The notes beneath the pieces are model-generated. The model ran no database searches. It had not been told where the DNA came from and saw only the letters and a program-made list of their open reading frames with translations. The position numbers and the translations under genes were made by a program. 64,000 nucleotides of DNA, from NCBI GenBank assembly GCA_050250395.1, contig JBFWOQ010000010.1:20612-84611 (forward strand), given 5' to 3'. This DNA is from JAGPUQ01 sp050250395. GTDB lineage: Bacteria > Pseudomonadota > Gammaproteobacteria > Pseudomonadales > Porticoccaceae. The stretch's first letter is position 1, and each line of letters begins with the position of its first letter. Shown piece after piece: positions 25,486 to 34,421 of the stretch.

Positions 25486-27936
25486 TCAGGCTGCCCCGTG
25501 GCGCAGCAATGCCAGCGTCGGCTGGCGCAGCGCGCGGCGGCTGGCGGCGACGCCGGCTGCCGCGACCAGTACCGCCAGCAGCGGTGGCAGCAACAACCAG
25601 GGTGAGTCGAGGGGCAGCGCAATGCCGAGCCGCGATCCCAGCGGATAGAGCACCGCGAGCGTGATCGGCACGGCGCCCAGCGCGGCGCAGCCGCCCAGGG
25701 TCAGGAACTCGATCCAGGCGATCTGGCGCAGCAGGACCTGCCCGCCACCAAGGGTGCGCAGCAATGCATTGTCGCGGCCGCGTTCGGCTTCGCCGCCCTG
25801 AAGCGCGGCGCCCAGTACCAGCAAGGCCGCGAACATCAGCAGGGCCGCCAGCAGCGCGGTGGCGCGGCTCGCCTGACGGGCGATGTCGCCGGCGCGCGCC
25901 AGCAGCGCCTGGACGTCGAGCAGGGTGACGTGCGGCAGCGCGCGCAACAGTGCGGCCGTGCGCGCGGCGCTGCCCGGGGGCAGCCAGAAACCGCTCAGCC
26001 AGGTGATGTCCTGGCCGGCCAGTGCGCCCGGCGCGAACATGAAAAAGAAGTTGGGTTCGAAGCTGTCCCAGTCCACTTCGCGCAGGCTGGTGACGCGGGC
26101 GTCGAGCGAGCCCCGGCTGGTGACGAATTGCAGCCGATCACCCAACGCGAGCCCCAGGTTTTCCGCCAGTTCCCGTTCCACCGAGACGCCGTCGCCGCGG
26201 CTGGGCCAGTCGCCCTGGATGACCCGATTGCTGCGCGGCAGCAGCTCCGCTTCGGTGAGGGCGAGATCCCGGTTGAGCGCGCGTTCGCTGCGGGTGTTTT
26301 CCTTGGTCACCGCATCGCGCAGCGGTACGCCGTTGATGCTGGTGAGGCGGCCGCGCACCATCGCGTAGAGCGGCTGGCCTTCGGCATGCTCGGCATCCAG
26401 CCAGGCGCGGTAGGCAGCGCGATCGGCGTCGAACAGGTTGAGCACGAAATGATTGGGCGCACGCTCCGGCAGCCGGGTGCGCCAGTCATCCAGCAGGCGC
26501 GTGCCCACGAGCCCCGACAGGGTCAGCGCGGCCATCGCCAGCGTCAGGGCCGCCAGCAGCGGCAGGGTCAGGGTAGGGCGTCGGCCGAGGCGGCGCAGCG
26601 CCAGCCGCGCGGCGAGGGGGAGACGGGCGCCGGCAATGTCGAGTGCTTTCAACAGCGGCCACAGCACCAGGGGAAGCAGGGTGCCCAGCGCCGCCATCAG
26701 CAGCAACAGGACGCCGAGATCGGTGAGCGAGTCGGTCAGCAGGCCGGCGAGCAGCACTGGCACTGTCAGGGCGGCGGCGAGCTCCAGTCCGCTTGCGGCC
26801 GCGCGCTGCTGCACGCCTTGGCGGAGCACCACCAGTGCCGGCACCCGCACCAGACTCGCGAGGCGCGGCAGGGCGAAACCGAACCACAGCAGCAGCGGCG
26901 CCAGCGCCAGCGCCAGCCAGTCGGCCGGGGTTCCGGCCCAGGGTTGCCGCCAGGCGAGCAGATGGCGCAACGCGGCGACCAGGGCGATGCCGAGAGCGGA
27001 ACCGAAAGCCGCCGCCGGCAGCACGGCGGCGAATTCCCGCCCCAGCAGGCGGCCGATGACCTGGCGGCGGCTGGCGCCGAAGCTGCGCAGCAGACCGGCG
27101 AGCCGCGCGCGGCGTGCGACCCTCTGGCTGGTGGCGAGATGAATGGCGGCGCCGCAGAGCAGGCTGATCAGCAGCACCGCGAGCTTGGCCCAGAGGGTCA
27201 GTTGGCGCAGCGGCCCGAGACTGCGCACCGCCGCGTCCGCGACGTCTTCCAGTTGCTGGTCCGGGCGCAGTCCGGGCCGCAGCGCGGCGGCGATGGCGTC
27301 CAGATCCGCCCCTGGCGCGCGGCTCATCGACAGCCGGTAATCGACGCGGGTGCCGGGCGCCAGCACGCCGGTGGCGGCGAGATCGTCGCGGTGGAACAGC
27401 ACCCGCGGGCTCATGCCGTAGAAGCCGGCGCCGACGTCCGGTAGCTGGCGGATCACGGCGCCGATGACCAAAGTCTTGTTGCCCAGATCGAGCGTTTCGC
27501 CGGGGGTCACGCCCAGACGGTCGAGCACCGCATCCTCGACCCAGAGTTCGCCCGGCGCCGGGCCCCGCGTCCGTGCCGCGGCGGGCGCAAAGCGCGCCGG
27601 CGCCACGGCGAGCGTACCCGCCAGCGGATAGGCGGCATCGACGGCCCGCGCGCTCACCAGCAGCAGGTCGTCGCCGCGCACCAGCACGGTGGAAAAATCC
27701 ACCACTTCGGAGTGCCGTGCCGGTGCCGCCAGGGCGCGTTGACCGGCGGTCGGTTCATGGGTGCCCGACAGCACCAGTTCGCCGCCCAGGGCTTCGGCGG
27801 TGCGCACCGCGAAGCGGGCTTCCAGTTCCGCGCGCAGCAGGATCATCGCGCCGAGCGCGAAGGCGGCGATGGCAAGGGCGGCGGCGAGGAGTCGGAAACC
27901 CGGATCCCGCCAGGGGCGCAGCAGGGTGCGGATCAC
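25486..27936 (-). CDS. ybbP: ABC transporter permease, YbbP/FtsX-like
   Basis: About 816 aa. The protein has an N-terminal membrane helix (FRLLAAALAIAAFALGAMILL), a large periplasmic MacB/FtsX-like domain, clusters of membrane helices in the middle (about 250-500) and at the C-terminus, and a second periplasmic domain between them. This duplicated FtsX layout is that of YbbP, the permease partner of YbbA. I start at the GTG at 27936 because it overlaps the stop of the ATPase gene as GTGA, giving MIRTLLRPWRDPGF; a GTG 12 nt earlier is also possible. The transporter is thought to act on envelope lipids or lipoprotein-like substrates, but the substrate remains uncertain. Confidence 0.88.
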   Translation of the reverse strand: MIRTLLRPWRDPGFRLLAAALAIAAFALGAMILLRAELEARFAVRTAEALGGELVLSGTHEPTAGQRALAAPARHSEVVDFSTVLVRGDDLLLVSARAVDAAYPLAGTLAVAPARFAPAAARTRGPAPGELWVEDAVLDRLGVTPGETLDLGNKTLVIGAVIRQLPDVGAGFYGMSPRVLFHRDDLAATGVLAPGTRVDYRLSMSRAPGADLDAIAAALRPGLRPDQQLEDVADAAVRSLGPLRQLTLWAKLAVLLISLLCGAAIHLATSQRVARRARLAGLLRSFGASRRQVIGRLLGREFAAVLPAAAFGSALGIALVAALRHLLAWRQPWAGTPADWLALALAPLLLWFGFALPRLASLVRVPALVVLRQGVQQRAAASGLELAAALTVPVLLAGLLTDSLTDLGVLLLLMAALGTLLPLVLWPLLKALDIAGARLPLAARLALRRLGRRPTLTLPLLAALTLAMAALTLSGLVGTRLLDDWRTRLPERAPNHFVLNLFDADRAAYRAWLDAEHAEGQPLYAMVRGRLTSINGVPLRDAVTKENTRSERALNRDLALTEAELLPRSNRVIQGDWPSRGDGVSVERELAENLGLALGDRLQFVTSRGSLDARVTSLREVDWDSFEPNFFFMFAPGALAGQDITWLSGFWLPPGSAARTAALLRALPHVTLLDVQALLARAGDIARQASRATALLAALLMFAALLVLGAALQGGEAERGRDNALLRTLGGGQVLLRQIAWIEFLTLGGCAALGAVPITLAVLYPLGSRLGIALPLDSPWLLLPPLLAVLVAAAGVAASRRALRQPTLALLRHGAA

Positions 27937-28637
27937 GGGCGCGGCCACCGTAGCGGCTGCGGCTGAGCGCGAATGCGGCCCTCTTCGAGGCTGAGATGTC
28001 GCGCGCAACGCTCGGCCAGGGGCGCGTCGTGGGTCACCAGCACCAGAGCGGCACCGGTTTCCCGGTTGAGCTCAAACAGCAGATCCTGCACCCGCGCGCT
28101 GTTGGTGTGATCGAGGCTGCCGGTGGGCTCGTCGGCGAACAGTAATCTTGGCGCCACCGCGAAAGCGCGGGCGAGCGCCACCCGCTGCTGTTCGCCACCC
28201 GACAGCGTCGCCGGAAAGTGCCGGACCCGGTGGCTGAGTCCGACCCGGTCGAGCCATGCCCGCGCCCGCTGCGCGGCGTCCGGCGTGCGCTGGAGTTCCA
28301 GCGGCAGCATGACGTTTTCGAGGGCGGTGAGATCGCCGACCAGATGAAAATCCTGAAACACGAAGGCGCAGAGTTCGCCGCGTCGCTGGGCGCGGGCGTC
28401 CTCGTCCAGAGCGCTGAACGGTCGGCCGTCCAGCCAGACCTCGCCGCTGGTCGGGACATCGAGCCCGGCGAGCAGGCCGAGCAAGGTGGACTTGCCGCTG
28501 CCGGAAGGCCCGGTGATGGCGAGGCTGGACCCTGCGCCGAGTGCCAGTGTGATGTCCTGGAGCAGCGTGAGATCGCCATCCGAGCCCGCCACCTGCTTGC
28601 CGAGATGGCGGGCTTCGAGCAGAAGTCTCTCGGGCAT
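27933..28637 (-). CDS. ybbA: ABC transporter ATP-binding protein, YbbA-like
   Basis: Motor subunit for the adjacent YbbP-like permease. Visible motifs are Walker A (GPSGSGKST), Q-loop (FVFQDFHLV), signature (LSGGEQQRVALARA), Walker B (RLLFADEP) and the H-loop (LVTHDAP). It belongs to the LolD/MacB type (FtsE-like) group. The ATG at 28637 (MPERLLLEARHL) matches the usual start of the family; another ATG at 28667 adds ten residues. It is divergent from tesA and overlaps ybbP by 4 nt, the same tesA/ybbA/ybbP arrangement as in Escherichia coli. Confidence 0.93.
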   Translation of the reverse strand: MPERLLLEARHLGKQVAGSDGDLTLLQDITLALGAGSSLAITGPSGSGKSTLLGLLAGLDVPTSGEVWLDGRPFSALDEDARAQRRGELCAFVFQDFHLVGDLTALENVMLPLELQRTPDAAQRARAWLDRVGLSHRVRHFPATLSGGEQQRVALARAFAVAPRLLFADEPTGSLDHTNSARVQDLLFELNRETGAALVLVTHDAPLAERCARHLSLEEGRIRAQPQPLRWPRP

Positions 28638-28905
28638 GACGGCGTCTGACGGGGACGAATCGGGCATGGTGACGGCACTGCGTGGGAGGACAGGAACGCG
28701 GCGGCAGTATCGACGCACCCCGGATCGCAGACAAGTCGCCGAGTGCCGCTACCAGGGCTGAGGGCCGAGGGTATTGACGGCACGCGGCCGACCATCGAAC
28801 CCGATTCCAGCCGGACCCGGCGCCGGCTGGCTTACAATCGGCCGCCGGGCTTCGCCCCTTCCGACACCCCTGGGTTCCCCACATTCAAAAGCGACGATCC
28901 CCGCC

Positions 28906-29622
28906 ATGACCGGTTTTCTCTCCATTTTTCCACGCCGCCGGGGCCTGGCGCTGCTCGCCGTCCTGGCCCTGCACTCCGGCGCCGCGGGCGCCGGTGGCAT
29001 TTTGGTTCTGGGGGACAGCATCAGTGCGGCCTTTGGCATGGATCCGGCCCAGGGTTGGGTGGCTTTGATGGCCGCGCGACTTGCTCGACAGTGCCCGGAG
29101 GTCCAGGTGCACAACGCCTCGGTAAGCGGCGAGACCACGGCGGGGGGGCTGCATCGCCTGCCTGCGTTGTTGCAGCAGTGGCAGCCGGACGTGGTGGTGA
29201 TCGAACTGGGCGGTAACGATGGCCTGCGCGGTTTGCCGCCCGAGCCGATGGCCAACAACCTGGCGCGCATGGCGCGGCTTGCGCGCGCCGCCGGGGCCAG
29301 TCCGATACTGCTCGGCATGAAGATTCCGCCCAATTACGGGCCGGTGTACCAAAGGCGCTTCGAACGCGTCTTTGCCCGCGTGGCAGAGGACGAAAAGCTG
29401 CCTTTCGTGGAGTTTTTCCTCGCTGGCGTCGGCGGCGACCCGAATTTCATCCAGGACGATGGCATCCACCCCAATGCGGCGGCGCAGCCACGGTTGCTGA
29501 AAAATGCGTGGACTTCCCTCGCGCGGGTTCTCGCCGCCGCGACGGGCTGTCGACTCGATCCGCGCGTCGACGCGAAGCAGGTAGGCGCGAACGGTTCAGC
29601 GGGGCCGGTCGCCCTTGAGTGA
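28906..29622 (+). CDS. tesA: Multifunctional acyl-CoA thioesterase I / lysophospholipase / arylesterase
   Basis: 238 aa from the ATG at 28906. A signal peptide (hydrophobic stretch about residues 12-28, ending SGAAGAGG) places the enzyme in the periplasm. SGNH-hydrolase blocks are all present: the nucleophile serine in ILVLGDSISAAFG, glycine in SVSGETTAGG, asparagine in IELGGNDGLRG and the Asp-His pair in DGIHPN. The C-terminus extends about 30 residues beyond the usual length. It is divergent from ybbA, with about 270 bp in between for both promoters, and its last 27 bp overlap the 3' end of the convergent dioxygenase gene. Confidence 0.93.
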   Translation: MTGFLSIFPRRRGLALLAVLALHSGAAGAGGILVLGDSISAAFGMDPAQGWVALMAARLARQCPEVQVHNASVSGETTAGGLHRLPALLQQWQPDVVVIELGGNDGLRGLPPEPMANNLARMARLARAAGASPILLGMKIPPNYGPVYQRRFERVFARVAEDEKLPFVEFFLAGVGGDPNFIQDDGIHPNAAAQPRLLKNAWTSLARVLAAATGCRLDPRVDAKQVGANGSAGPVALE

Positions 29623-30432
29623 AATCCGGTGCAGCAGGCGGCGATGGCCGTGGTAGTCGTTGACCGGATAATGCTGGGCGGCGCGGTTGTCCCACATCGC
29701 CAGGGCCCCGGCAGTCCAGCGGAATCGGCACTGGTATTCCGGCTTGCGCAGGTGTTGGTAGAGCAGATCGAGTAGCGGCTGGCTCGCGGCCTCGGTCCAG
29801 TCTTCGAAGCACAGCGTGTGGCCTTCGTTCACATAGAGGATTTTTTCGCCGGTCTCCGGATGGGTTCGCACTACCGGGTGGAGGTTGGCAAACTCCTGGC
29901 GCGGCGCGCTGTCGCCGATGTCCTTGAGGCGGTCCTCGCGGGTTTTGGTGACGTCCGCTTTCGCCGAGGAATTCACCGCGCGCAGACCCTGGATCCGTGC
30001 CTTGATCTCGTCCGGCAGGGTTGCGTAGGCGAGGACCATGTTGACGAAGATGGTGTCGCCGCCCACGGGTGGAATCTCCAGCGCATAGAGAGTGGCGCCC
30101 GCCGCCGGGGTTTCCAGATAGGCTGTATCCGAGTGCCAGACGCCGCCGAAGTTGACGGTTTCGTGGGCCAGTTTCAGCACCGGCGCGATCAGCGGATGAC
30201 CTTCGATACCGGGCAGGAACGGATATTTTTCGACTTCGCCAAACTGCCGGGTAAACGCGAGCTGTTGCTCCGGCGTCAGCGCCTGGTCGCGGAAAAACAG
30301 CACCTTGCGCTCCAGCCACACTTTGCGCAATTCCGCCAGCGTGGCCGGGGGAATGGGCTGGGAGAGGTCGAGTCCGGTGATTTCGGCGCCGATCGCCGGG
30401 GTCAGCGGATGAACCGCGAAATCTGTGTTCAC
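29596..30432 (-). CDS. TauD/TfdA-family Fe(II)/2-oxoglutarate dioxygenase
   Basis: 278 aa. The iron-binding facial triad is visible: WHSDTAYLE supplies His and Asp, and the distal histidine is in AAQHYPVND, followed by the 2-oxoglutarate-binding arginine in HRRLLHRI. The N-terminus (IGAEITGLDLSQPI) and LFFRDQALTPEQQ are typical of taurine/alpha-ketoglutarate dioxygenases. TauD itself and 2,4-D-type dioxygenases share these motifs, so the substrate is open. It starts at a GTG overlapping the stop of the upstream dehydrogenase gene (GTGA), so the two are translated together, and no sulfonate transporter is adjacent. Confidence 0.88.
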   Translation of the reverse strand: MNTDFAVHPLTPAIGAEITGLDLSQPIPPATLAELRKVWLERKVLFFRDQALTPEQQLAFTRQFGEVEKYPFLPGIEGHPLIAPVLKLAHETVNFGGVWHSDTAYLETPAAGATLYALEIPPVGGDTIFVNMVLAYATLPDEIKARIQGLRAVNSSAKADVTKTREDRLKDIGDSAPRQEFANLHPVVRTHPETGEKILYVNEGHTLCFEDWTEAASQPLLDLLYQHLRKPEYQCRFRWTAGALAMWDNRAAQHYPVNDYHGHRRLLHRISLKGDRPR

Positions 30433-31538
30433 GGGACCCTCGGTGTCGCGCGCAGTTTCGCGACGACCTTGTCGCCAAAGGTTTCGGTGTCGATGGTCTT
30501 TACCTCGACGCCCGGCTGCGCGAGGTCGGGCGTGGAGAAACCGTCGGCAAATACCGCCTGCATCGCGGTCCAGAGATTGCGGGCTTCCGCCCCCATGCCG
30601 AAGCTGTACTCCAGCATCATTGCGGCCGAGCCGATCATCGAGTAGGGATTGGCGATGTTCCGGCCCGCGATATCCGGCGCCGAACCGTGCGATGGCTCGT
30701 AATAGGCTTTGTCGTCGCCGATGCAGGCCGATGGCATCAGGCCCAGGGAGCCGATGATGCCGCCGCCCTGATCGCTCAAAATATCGCCGAACATGTTTTC
30801 CATCACCATCACGTCGAACTGGCGCGGGTTGAGACAGAGGTGGGTGGCGGCGGCATCGACCAGCATGTGGACAATTTTCACGTCCGGGTATGCGGGCGCC
30901 ATTTCTTCCAGCACCTCGTTCCAGAGCACGCTCGATTTCAGCACATTGCTCTTGTGGATATTGTGCAGCACGCCCTTGCGGCGCTGCGCCAGCGCCAGCC
31001 CTTTTTTCAGTATCTGCTTGATCTGGATCTCGTCGTAGCGCAGGGTTTCTTCGACGTAGCGGTGGTTGTGGTCGTCCACGCCCACCGTCTTGGTGCCGAA
31101 ATACAGTCCGCCCACCAGTTCGCGGATCAACATGATGTCGATGCCCTCGCCGACGATGTCCGGCCGCAGCGGGGAAAAATGTGCGAGCGCCTTCGGCAAC
31201 ACGATGGGGCGGAAGTTGGCGTAGGTGTTGTAGCGTGCGCGCAGCGGCAACACCGCGCCGCGTTCGGGCTGCATGTCCACCGGAATCTGTTTGGTCGCTT
31301 CGTAGTCGAGTCCGACCGGCCCTTTGAGAATGGCGTCGGCGCGGTCGCAGACGGCCTGGGTCGTGGCCGGGAAAGGGTGGCCGTGGTCGAAGTAGGCCTG
31401 GGCGCCAAAGGGCGCCTGAATCAGGTCGAAGTGGACCGGGTTGCGCTCCTCCACCACGCGCAGCACCTTGAGGGCTTCGCGGGTGATCTCGGGGCCGATA
31501 CCGTCTCCGGGGAGTACGGCGACGCGATGGGTTTTCAT
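30429..31538 (-). CDS. 3-isopropylmalate dehydrogenase-like beta-decarboxylating dehydrogenase
   Basis: 369 aa. It shows the family features: VAVLPGDGIGPEIT at the start, LIRELVGGLYFG, the catalytic lysine region NIHKSNVLKSS, HMLVDAAATHL with the metal-binding aspartate, FGDILSDQGGGIIGSLGLMP and the NAD-binding YEPSHGSAPDIAG. The substrate loop reads LPLRARYNTYANFRP rather than the canonical LeuB spelling, and there is no leuCD beside it. Its partner is a TauD-type dioxygenase overlapping by 4 nt. It may be a true LeuB, but a different 2-alkylmalate or tartrate-like substrate is equally possible, so I leave the symbol empty. Confidence 0.88.
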   Translation of the reverse strand: MKTHRVAVLPGDGIGPEITREALKVLRVVEERNPVHFDLIQAPFGAQAYFDHGHPFPATTQAVCDRADAILKGPVGLDYEATKQIPVDMQPERGAVLPLRARYNTYANFRPIVLPKALAHFSPLRPDIVGEGIDIMLIRELVGGLYFGTKTVGVDDHNHRYVEETLRYDEIQIKQILKKGLALAQRRKGVLHNIHKSNVLKSSVLWNEVLEEMAPAYPDVKIVHMLVDAAATHLCLNPRQFDVMVMENMFGDILSDQGGGIIGSLGLMPSACIGDDKAYYEPSHGSAPDIAGRNIANPYSMIGSAAMMLEYSFGMGAEARNLWTAMQAVFADGFSTPDLAQPGVEVKTIDTETFGDKVVAKLRATPRVP

Positions 31539-31701
31539 GAGCGCTCCGGGGCGAGTCGAAAAACGGAGGCTATTGTAGGGAAGAATCCTCGGACGTGAAT
31601 CCGGGCTTTGCAGCCGTCGGTGTTTGACCGGGATCCGGGAGTCGCGGTCGGCGCACCCCCTTGGTCAGGGCGGTTTCCGCCCGCGTGGCGATTGCCCGCG
31701 A

Positions 31702-32118
31702 TCAGCAGCGGGGGATGACGACCCGTACCAGATTGCGGCCGTTGGCGCGCTCGTAGGCCAGGGAACTGGCCGCCTTGCGCACCAGCATGATTCCCAGGCC
31801 GCCGATTTTCGCCTCCGCCAGCGAGGTGGCCGGCGCGGGGTCCGGCTGCTCCAGGGGATTGAACGGACAGCCCTGGTCGCTCACCACCAGCACGATATGT
31901 TCCGGCGTCACGCTGATCGTCACCGCGACCGCATGATCGTCGTCGATACCGCCGTGGCGGATCGCGTTCGTCACCAGCTCCTCGAACACCAGTTCGGTCT
32001 GAAAGCGCGGTCGTTCGCCCACCTCGGCGCGGATCAGGATGGTGCCGAGTTCGCTCATGCCGCGGGCCAACTCGCCCGCGCCGCATCCGATTTCCAGTCG
32101 CGCTTCGTCCGATGCCAA
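31702..32118 (-). CDS. RsbW-like anti-sigma factor serine kinase
   Basis: 138 aa. It is a stand-alone GHKL ATPase of the RsbW/SpoIIAB type: N-box FEELVTNAIRHG, G1 box VVSDQGCPFNP and G2 box IGGLGIMLVRKA. Such kinases bind a sigma factor or other target and phosphorylate an STAS-domain antagonist. The STAS gene is 30 bp upstream and a PP2C phosphatase lies before that, so all three parts of a partner switch are present. The start codon is TTG (32116-32118), preceded by GCGAGG. No sigma-B-like gene is nearby; the target could be a diguanylate cyclase, a sigma factor elsewhere or a regulator. Confidence 0.88.
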   Translation of the reverse strand: MASDEARLEIGCGAGELARGMSELGTILIRAEVGERPRFQTELVFEELVTNAIRHGGIDDDHAVAVTISVTPEHIVLVVSDQGCPFNPLEQPDPAPATSLAEAKIGGLGIMLVRKAASSLAYERANGRNLVRVVIPRC

Positions 32119-32148
32119 GCAGACCTCGCGGTGGCAGGCCAGGATGGG

Positions 32149-32490
32149 TTATGGGTTCAGTTGCCCGAGGGCTTCCTCGGCGCTGAAAACGATGGGAATG
32201 ATGTCCGCCAGCGCGGCATTGGCGAAGACCTCGTTGACCATCGCCTGCGGCGAGAGCAGCACCAGTTTGCCGCCCTTTATGCTCGCGGACCGGGCCACGG
32301 TGATGAGCATGCGCAGCCCCATCGAGGCGATGAAGGATACCCCGGAAAGATCGACGATGGCCTGGTGACCGCCCGGCACTATGTGCGCGGAAAACCGGGT
32401 TTCGATCCGATCGACGCCCGCGGTATCCAGGCGGCCACGCAATGCTATTCGTATTGCCTTGCCGTCCAGTTCGATCACTTCCATTTCCAT
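32149..32490 (-). CDS. STAS-domain anti-anti-sigma factor (RsbV-like)
   Basis: 113 aa from the ATG at 32490, which has a TGGAG ribosome-binding site; a GTG 15 nt earlier is a weaker option. The STAS fold shows IRIALRGRLDTAGV and the phosphorylation loop IVDLSGVSFIASMGLRML, where the conserved serine in IASMG is the residue that the RsbW-like kinase modifies. When unphosphorylated it would sequester the kinase. It lies between the phosphatase and the kinase genes on the same strand. Confidence 0.9.
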   Translation of the reverse strand: MEMEVIELDGKAIRIALRGRLDTAGVDRIETRFSAHIVPGGHQAIVDLSGVSFIASMGLRMLITVARSASIKGGKLVLLSPQAMVNEVFANAALADIIPIVFSAEEALGQLNP

Positions 32491-32565
32491 GCTCGGGCGC
32501 TCCACTTCGGTTGCTGGCTGGGGGCGGCCGCAGGGTCGCCCAAACGAGCGGACGCTAAAGGGCTT

Positions 32566-33705
32566 TCATGAAGCAAATGTGACAGTCAGCAGAGAAAAAT
32601 CGTCGTCGAAGGGGCCCGGGCGAGCGATGGCCCTGACCTGCCGATGCAGTCGCTCCGGCTCCGTCGTCAGGGGGTCGGCTGCCTGGGTCAGCAGCGGCAA
32701 AAAATCGTCGAGGCTCCATTCCACACCCGCGGCGGTGACGATCTCGAACACGCCGTCGCTGAACAGATACAGGGTCGAACCCGGCGCCACGCTCAGCGCT
32801 TCCGCTTGGTAGGCGTAGTCGGGCATGAGTCCGATGAGCGGCCCCCGGCTCTGCACCGGGGTCGCCTGCGTCCGGCTCCGCTCGACCAGGAAACCCGGAT
32901 GGTGGCCTCCGGAGGCAAAGCGCAAGGTGCGGGAAGGGCGGTTATACACGCCGTACCACATGGTGAAGTACATGTCGTCGTGTTGTTCCATCGGGAACAT
33001 CCGGTTGAGTTTGCGCAATACCTGCCCGGGATCGGTGAAGTCCGTATCCGGGAGCGCGCGCTGGCGCAGCACATTGAGCAATGACACCGAATGCATGGCC
33101 GCACTGACGCCATGACCCGCGACATCGACGATGTAGGCGACGAAATTGTCGTCGTCCAGGGCGCTGTAGCCGAAGGCGTCGCCGCCCAGACGTTCCGAGG
33201 GCAGATAGCACCAGTCGGTGCGGATCGGACCCTCGCCGAGCGGCATGGGGAGCAGGGCGTGGACGTAGCTGCTGGCCTTGTCCAGCGCCTTGTCGAGATC
33301 CAGGGACTCGCGGGTTTCCTGCCGGTTGCGAAGCTCATATTGCAGGACATGGGCGCCCACCGAGAACACTACGCCTTCGGTCAGTTCGAACGGCTGGCCG
33401 ATGCGGGAACCGCCGACCAGCGTGCCGTTGGTGGAGCCGTGGTCGATCAGCACCGGCGTGCCGGATTGCAATTCGATGGTGCAGTGACGGCGCGATACCC
33501 GGCTGTCCGCCAGCACGAGGTCGCACTCCGACCCGCGACCGATGACCAACGTCCCGGCGACGATCTCGACCCGCAGGCCCGGCTGCGAGCCTTCGAGCAC
33601 GAGAAGATAGTGGCCCATCTCGGCCTGCCTGACGGGTGCCGCCGGCAGTGAATCGGCGAAGAAAACCGCGGTGCGATCGAGGGGTGACTCCTCCGGTGAA
33701 TCCAT
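32566..33705 (-). CDS. FHA-domain SpoIIE/RsbU-type PP2C phosphatase
   Basis: 379 aa from the ATG at 33705. An N-terminal FHA phosphothreonine-binding domain (about residues 30-125: LVIGRGSECDLVLADSRVSR, then HGSTNGTLVGG) is fused to a C-terminal SpoIIE-type serine phosphatase (about 160-375) with metal-binding motifs GGDAFGYS, VDVAGHGVSAAM, FASGGHHPG and DDDFSLLTV. It should dephosphorylate the STAS protein encoded just downstream and thereby release the RsbW-like kinase from its target. Fusion to FHA means the activating input is likely to be a phosphothreonine protein, that is, cross-talk with a Ser/Thr kinase not seen in this window. Confidence 0.9.
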   Translation of the reverse strand: MDSPEESPLDRTAVFFADSLPAAPVRQAEMGHYLLVLEGSQPGLRVEIVAGTLVIGRGSECDLVLADSRVSRRHCTIELQSGTPVLIDHGSTNGTLVGGSRIGQPFELTEGVVFSVGAHVLQYELRNRQETRESLDLDKALDKASSYVHALLPMPLGEGPIRTDWCYLPSERLGGDAFGYSALDDDNFVAYIVDVAGHGVSAAMHSVSLLNVLRQRALPDTDFTDPGQVLRKLNRMFPMEQHDDMYFTMWYGVYNRPSRTLRFASGGHHPGFLVERSRTQATPVQSRGPLIGLMPDYAYQAEALSVAPGSTLYLFSDGVFEIVTAAGVEWSLDDFLPLLTQAADPLTTEPERLHRQVRAIARPGPFDDDFSLLTVTFAS

Positions 33706-33775
33706 GTTGCATCCCGTCAAGTGAAGTCTGTCTCGGCACACCATAATGGAGAGCGGCAACGAAGGTAAGTGGCGA

Positions 33776-33887
33776 GCAGCCTGTCGAAAGCCGCTGCGGC
33801 AGCCATCGGCTTCGTGGCGCGGTGCTCGCTCCCTTGCCTATCGATCGGATATGTCTCGGTCGCTGCGCGCCGCCCGCCGCAGGGCCC
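33776..33887. repeat. Intergenic repeat element, copy 1
   Basis: This region, between the FHA-phosphatase start and the regA stop, is about 80 percent identical by eye to 39015-39119. Shared blocks include GCGGTGCTCGCTCCC and TATGTCTCGGTCGCTGCGCG. In this copy the left end reads GCAGCCTGTCGAAA and the right end appears to run into the end of regA (TGTTTCACCGGACG), so one terminal repeat is diverged or incorporated into the coding region. Confidence 0.75.
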
Positions 33888-34421
33888 TCACTGTTTCACC
33901 GGACGTTTGGTGAGTTTGCGTTGCAGGGTGCGGCGATGCATGCCCAAGGCGCGCGCGGTGTTGGCGATGTTGCCGCCGTGGGCGTCCAGAACCCGCTGGA
34001 TATGCTCCCATTCCACCCGCTCCAGCGAGGGAACGGTCGCGGGCGGCGCGGACTCCGTGGGGGCCTGATCCTGAAAGGCGGCGAGGATCTCGGCAATGCC
34101 CGCCGGCTTGCCCAGGTAATGCGTGGCGCCGAGCTTGATGGCATTCACCGCGGTGGCGACGCTGGCGTAGCCCGTCAGCACGACGATGTGGATCCCGGGG
34201 TCCAGCGCCTTGAGGCGGGGGATGAGATGCAGGCCCGAGCTCTCCGCGAGCTTGAGGTCGAGGATGGCGCGCTGGGGACGGAAACGCGCGCATTCGCGCA
34301 CCGCCGCATCGGCGTCGTGAGCGATGACCGCCTCCTGCTGGAGGCGGCCCAGGCTGTGGGCCAGCGCCGCGCAAAACGCGGGATCGTCGTCGACGATCAG
34401 ATAGCGGTAGTGCGCGCTCAC
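33888..34421 (-). CDS. regA: Response regulator of the RegA/PrrA/ActR family
   Basis: 177 aa. It has a receiver domain (YLIVDDDPAF; phospho-acceptor in AILDLKLAESSGL; VVLTGYASVATAV; lysine in YLGKPAG), a proline-rich linker (QAPTESAPPATVP) and a Fis-type helix-turn-helix (NIANTARALGMHRRTLQRKL), the strongly conserved recognition helix of RegA. This global redox regulator controls respiration, photosynthesis, nitrogen and carbon fixation in proteobacteria, and RoxR in pseudomonads is its counterpart. The GTG start overlaps the stop of regB by 4 nt. Confidence 0.92.
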   Translation of the reverse strand: MSAHYRYLIVDDDPAFCAALAHSLGRLQQEAVIAHDADAAVRECARFRPQRAILDLKLAESSGLHLIPRLKALDPGIHIVVLTGYASVATAVNAIKLGATHYLGKPAGIAEILAAFQDQAPTESAPPATVPSLERVEWEHIQRVLDAHGGNIANTARALGMHRRTLQRKLTKRPVKQ

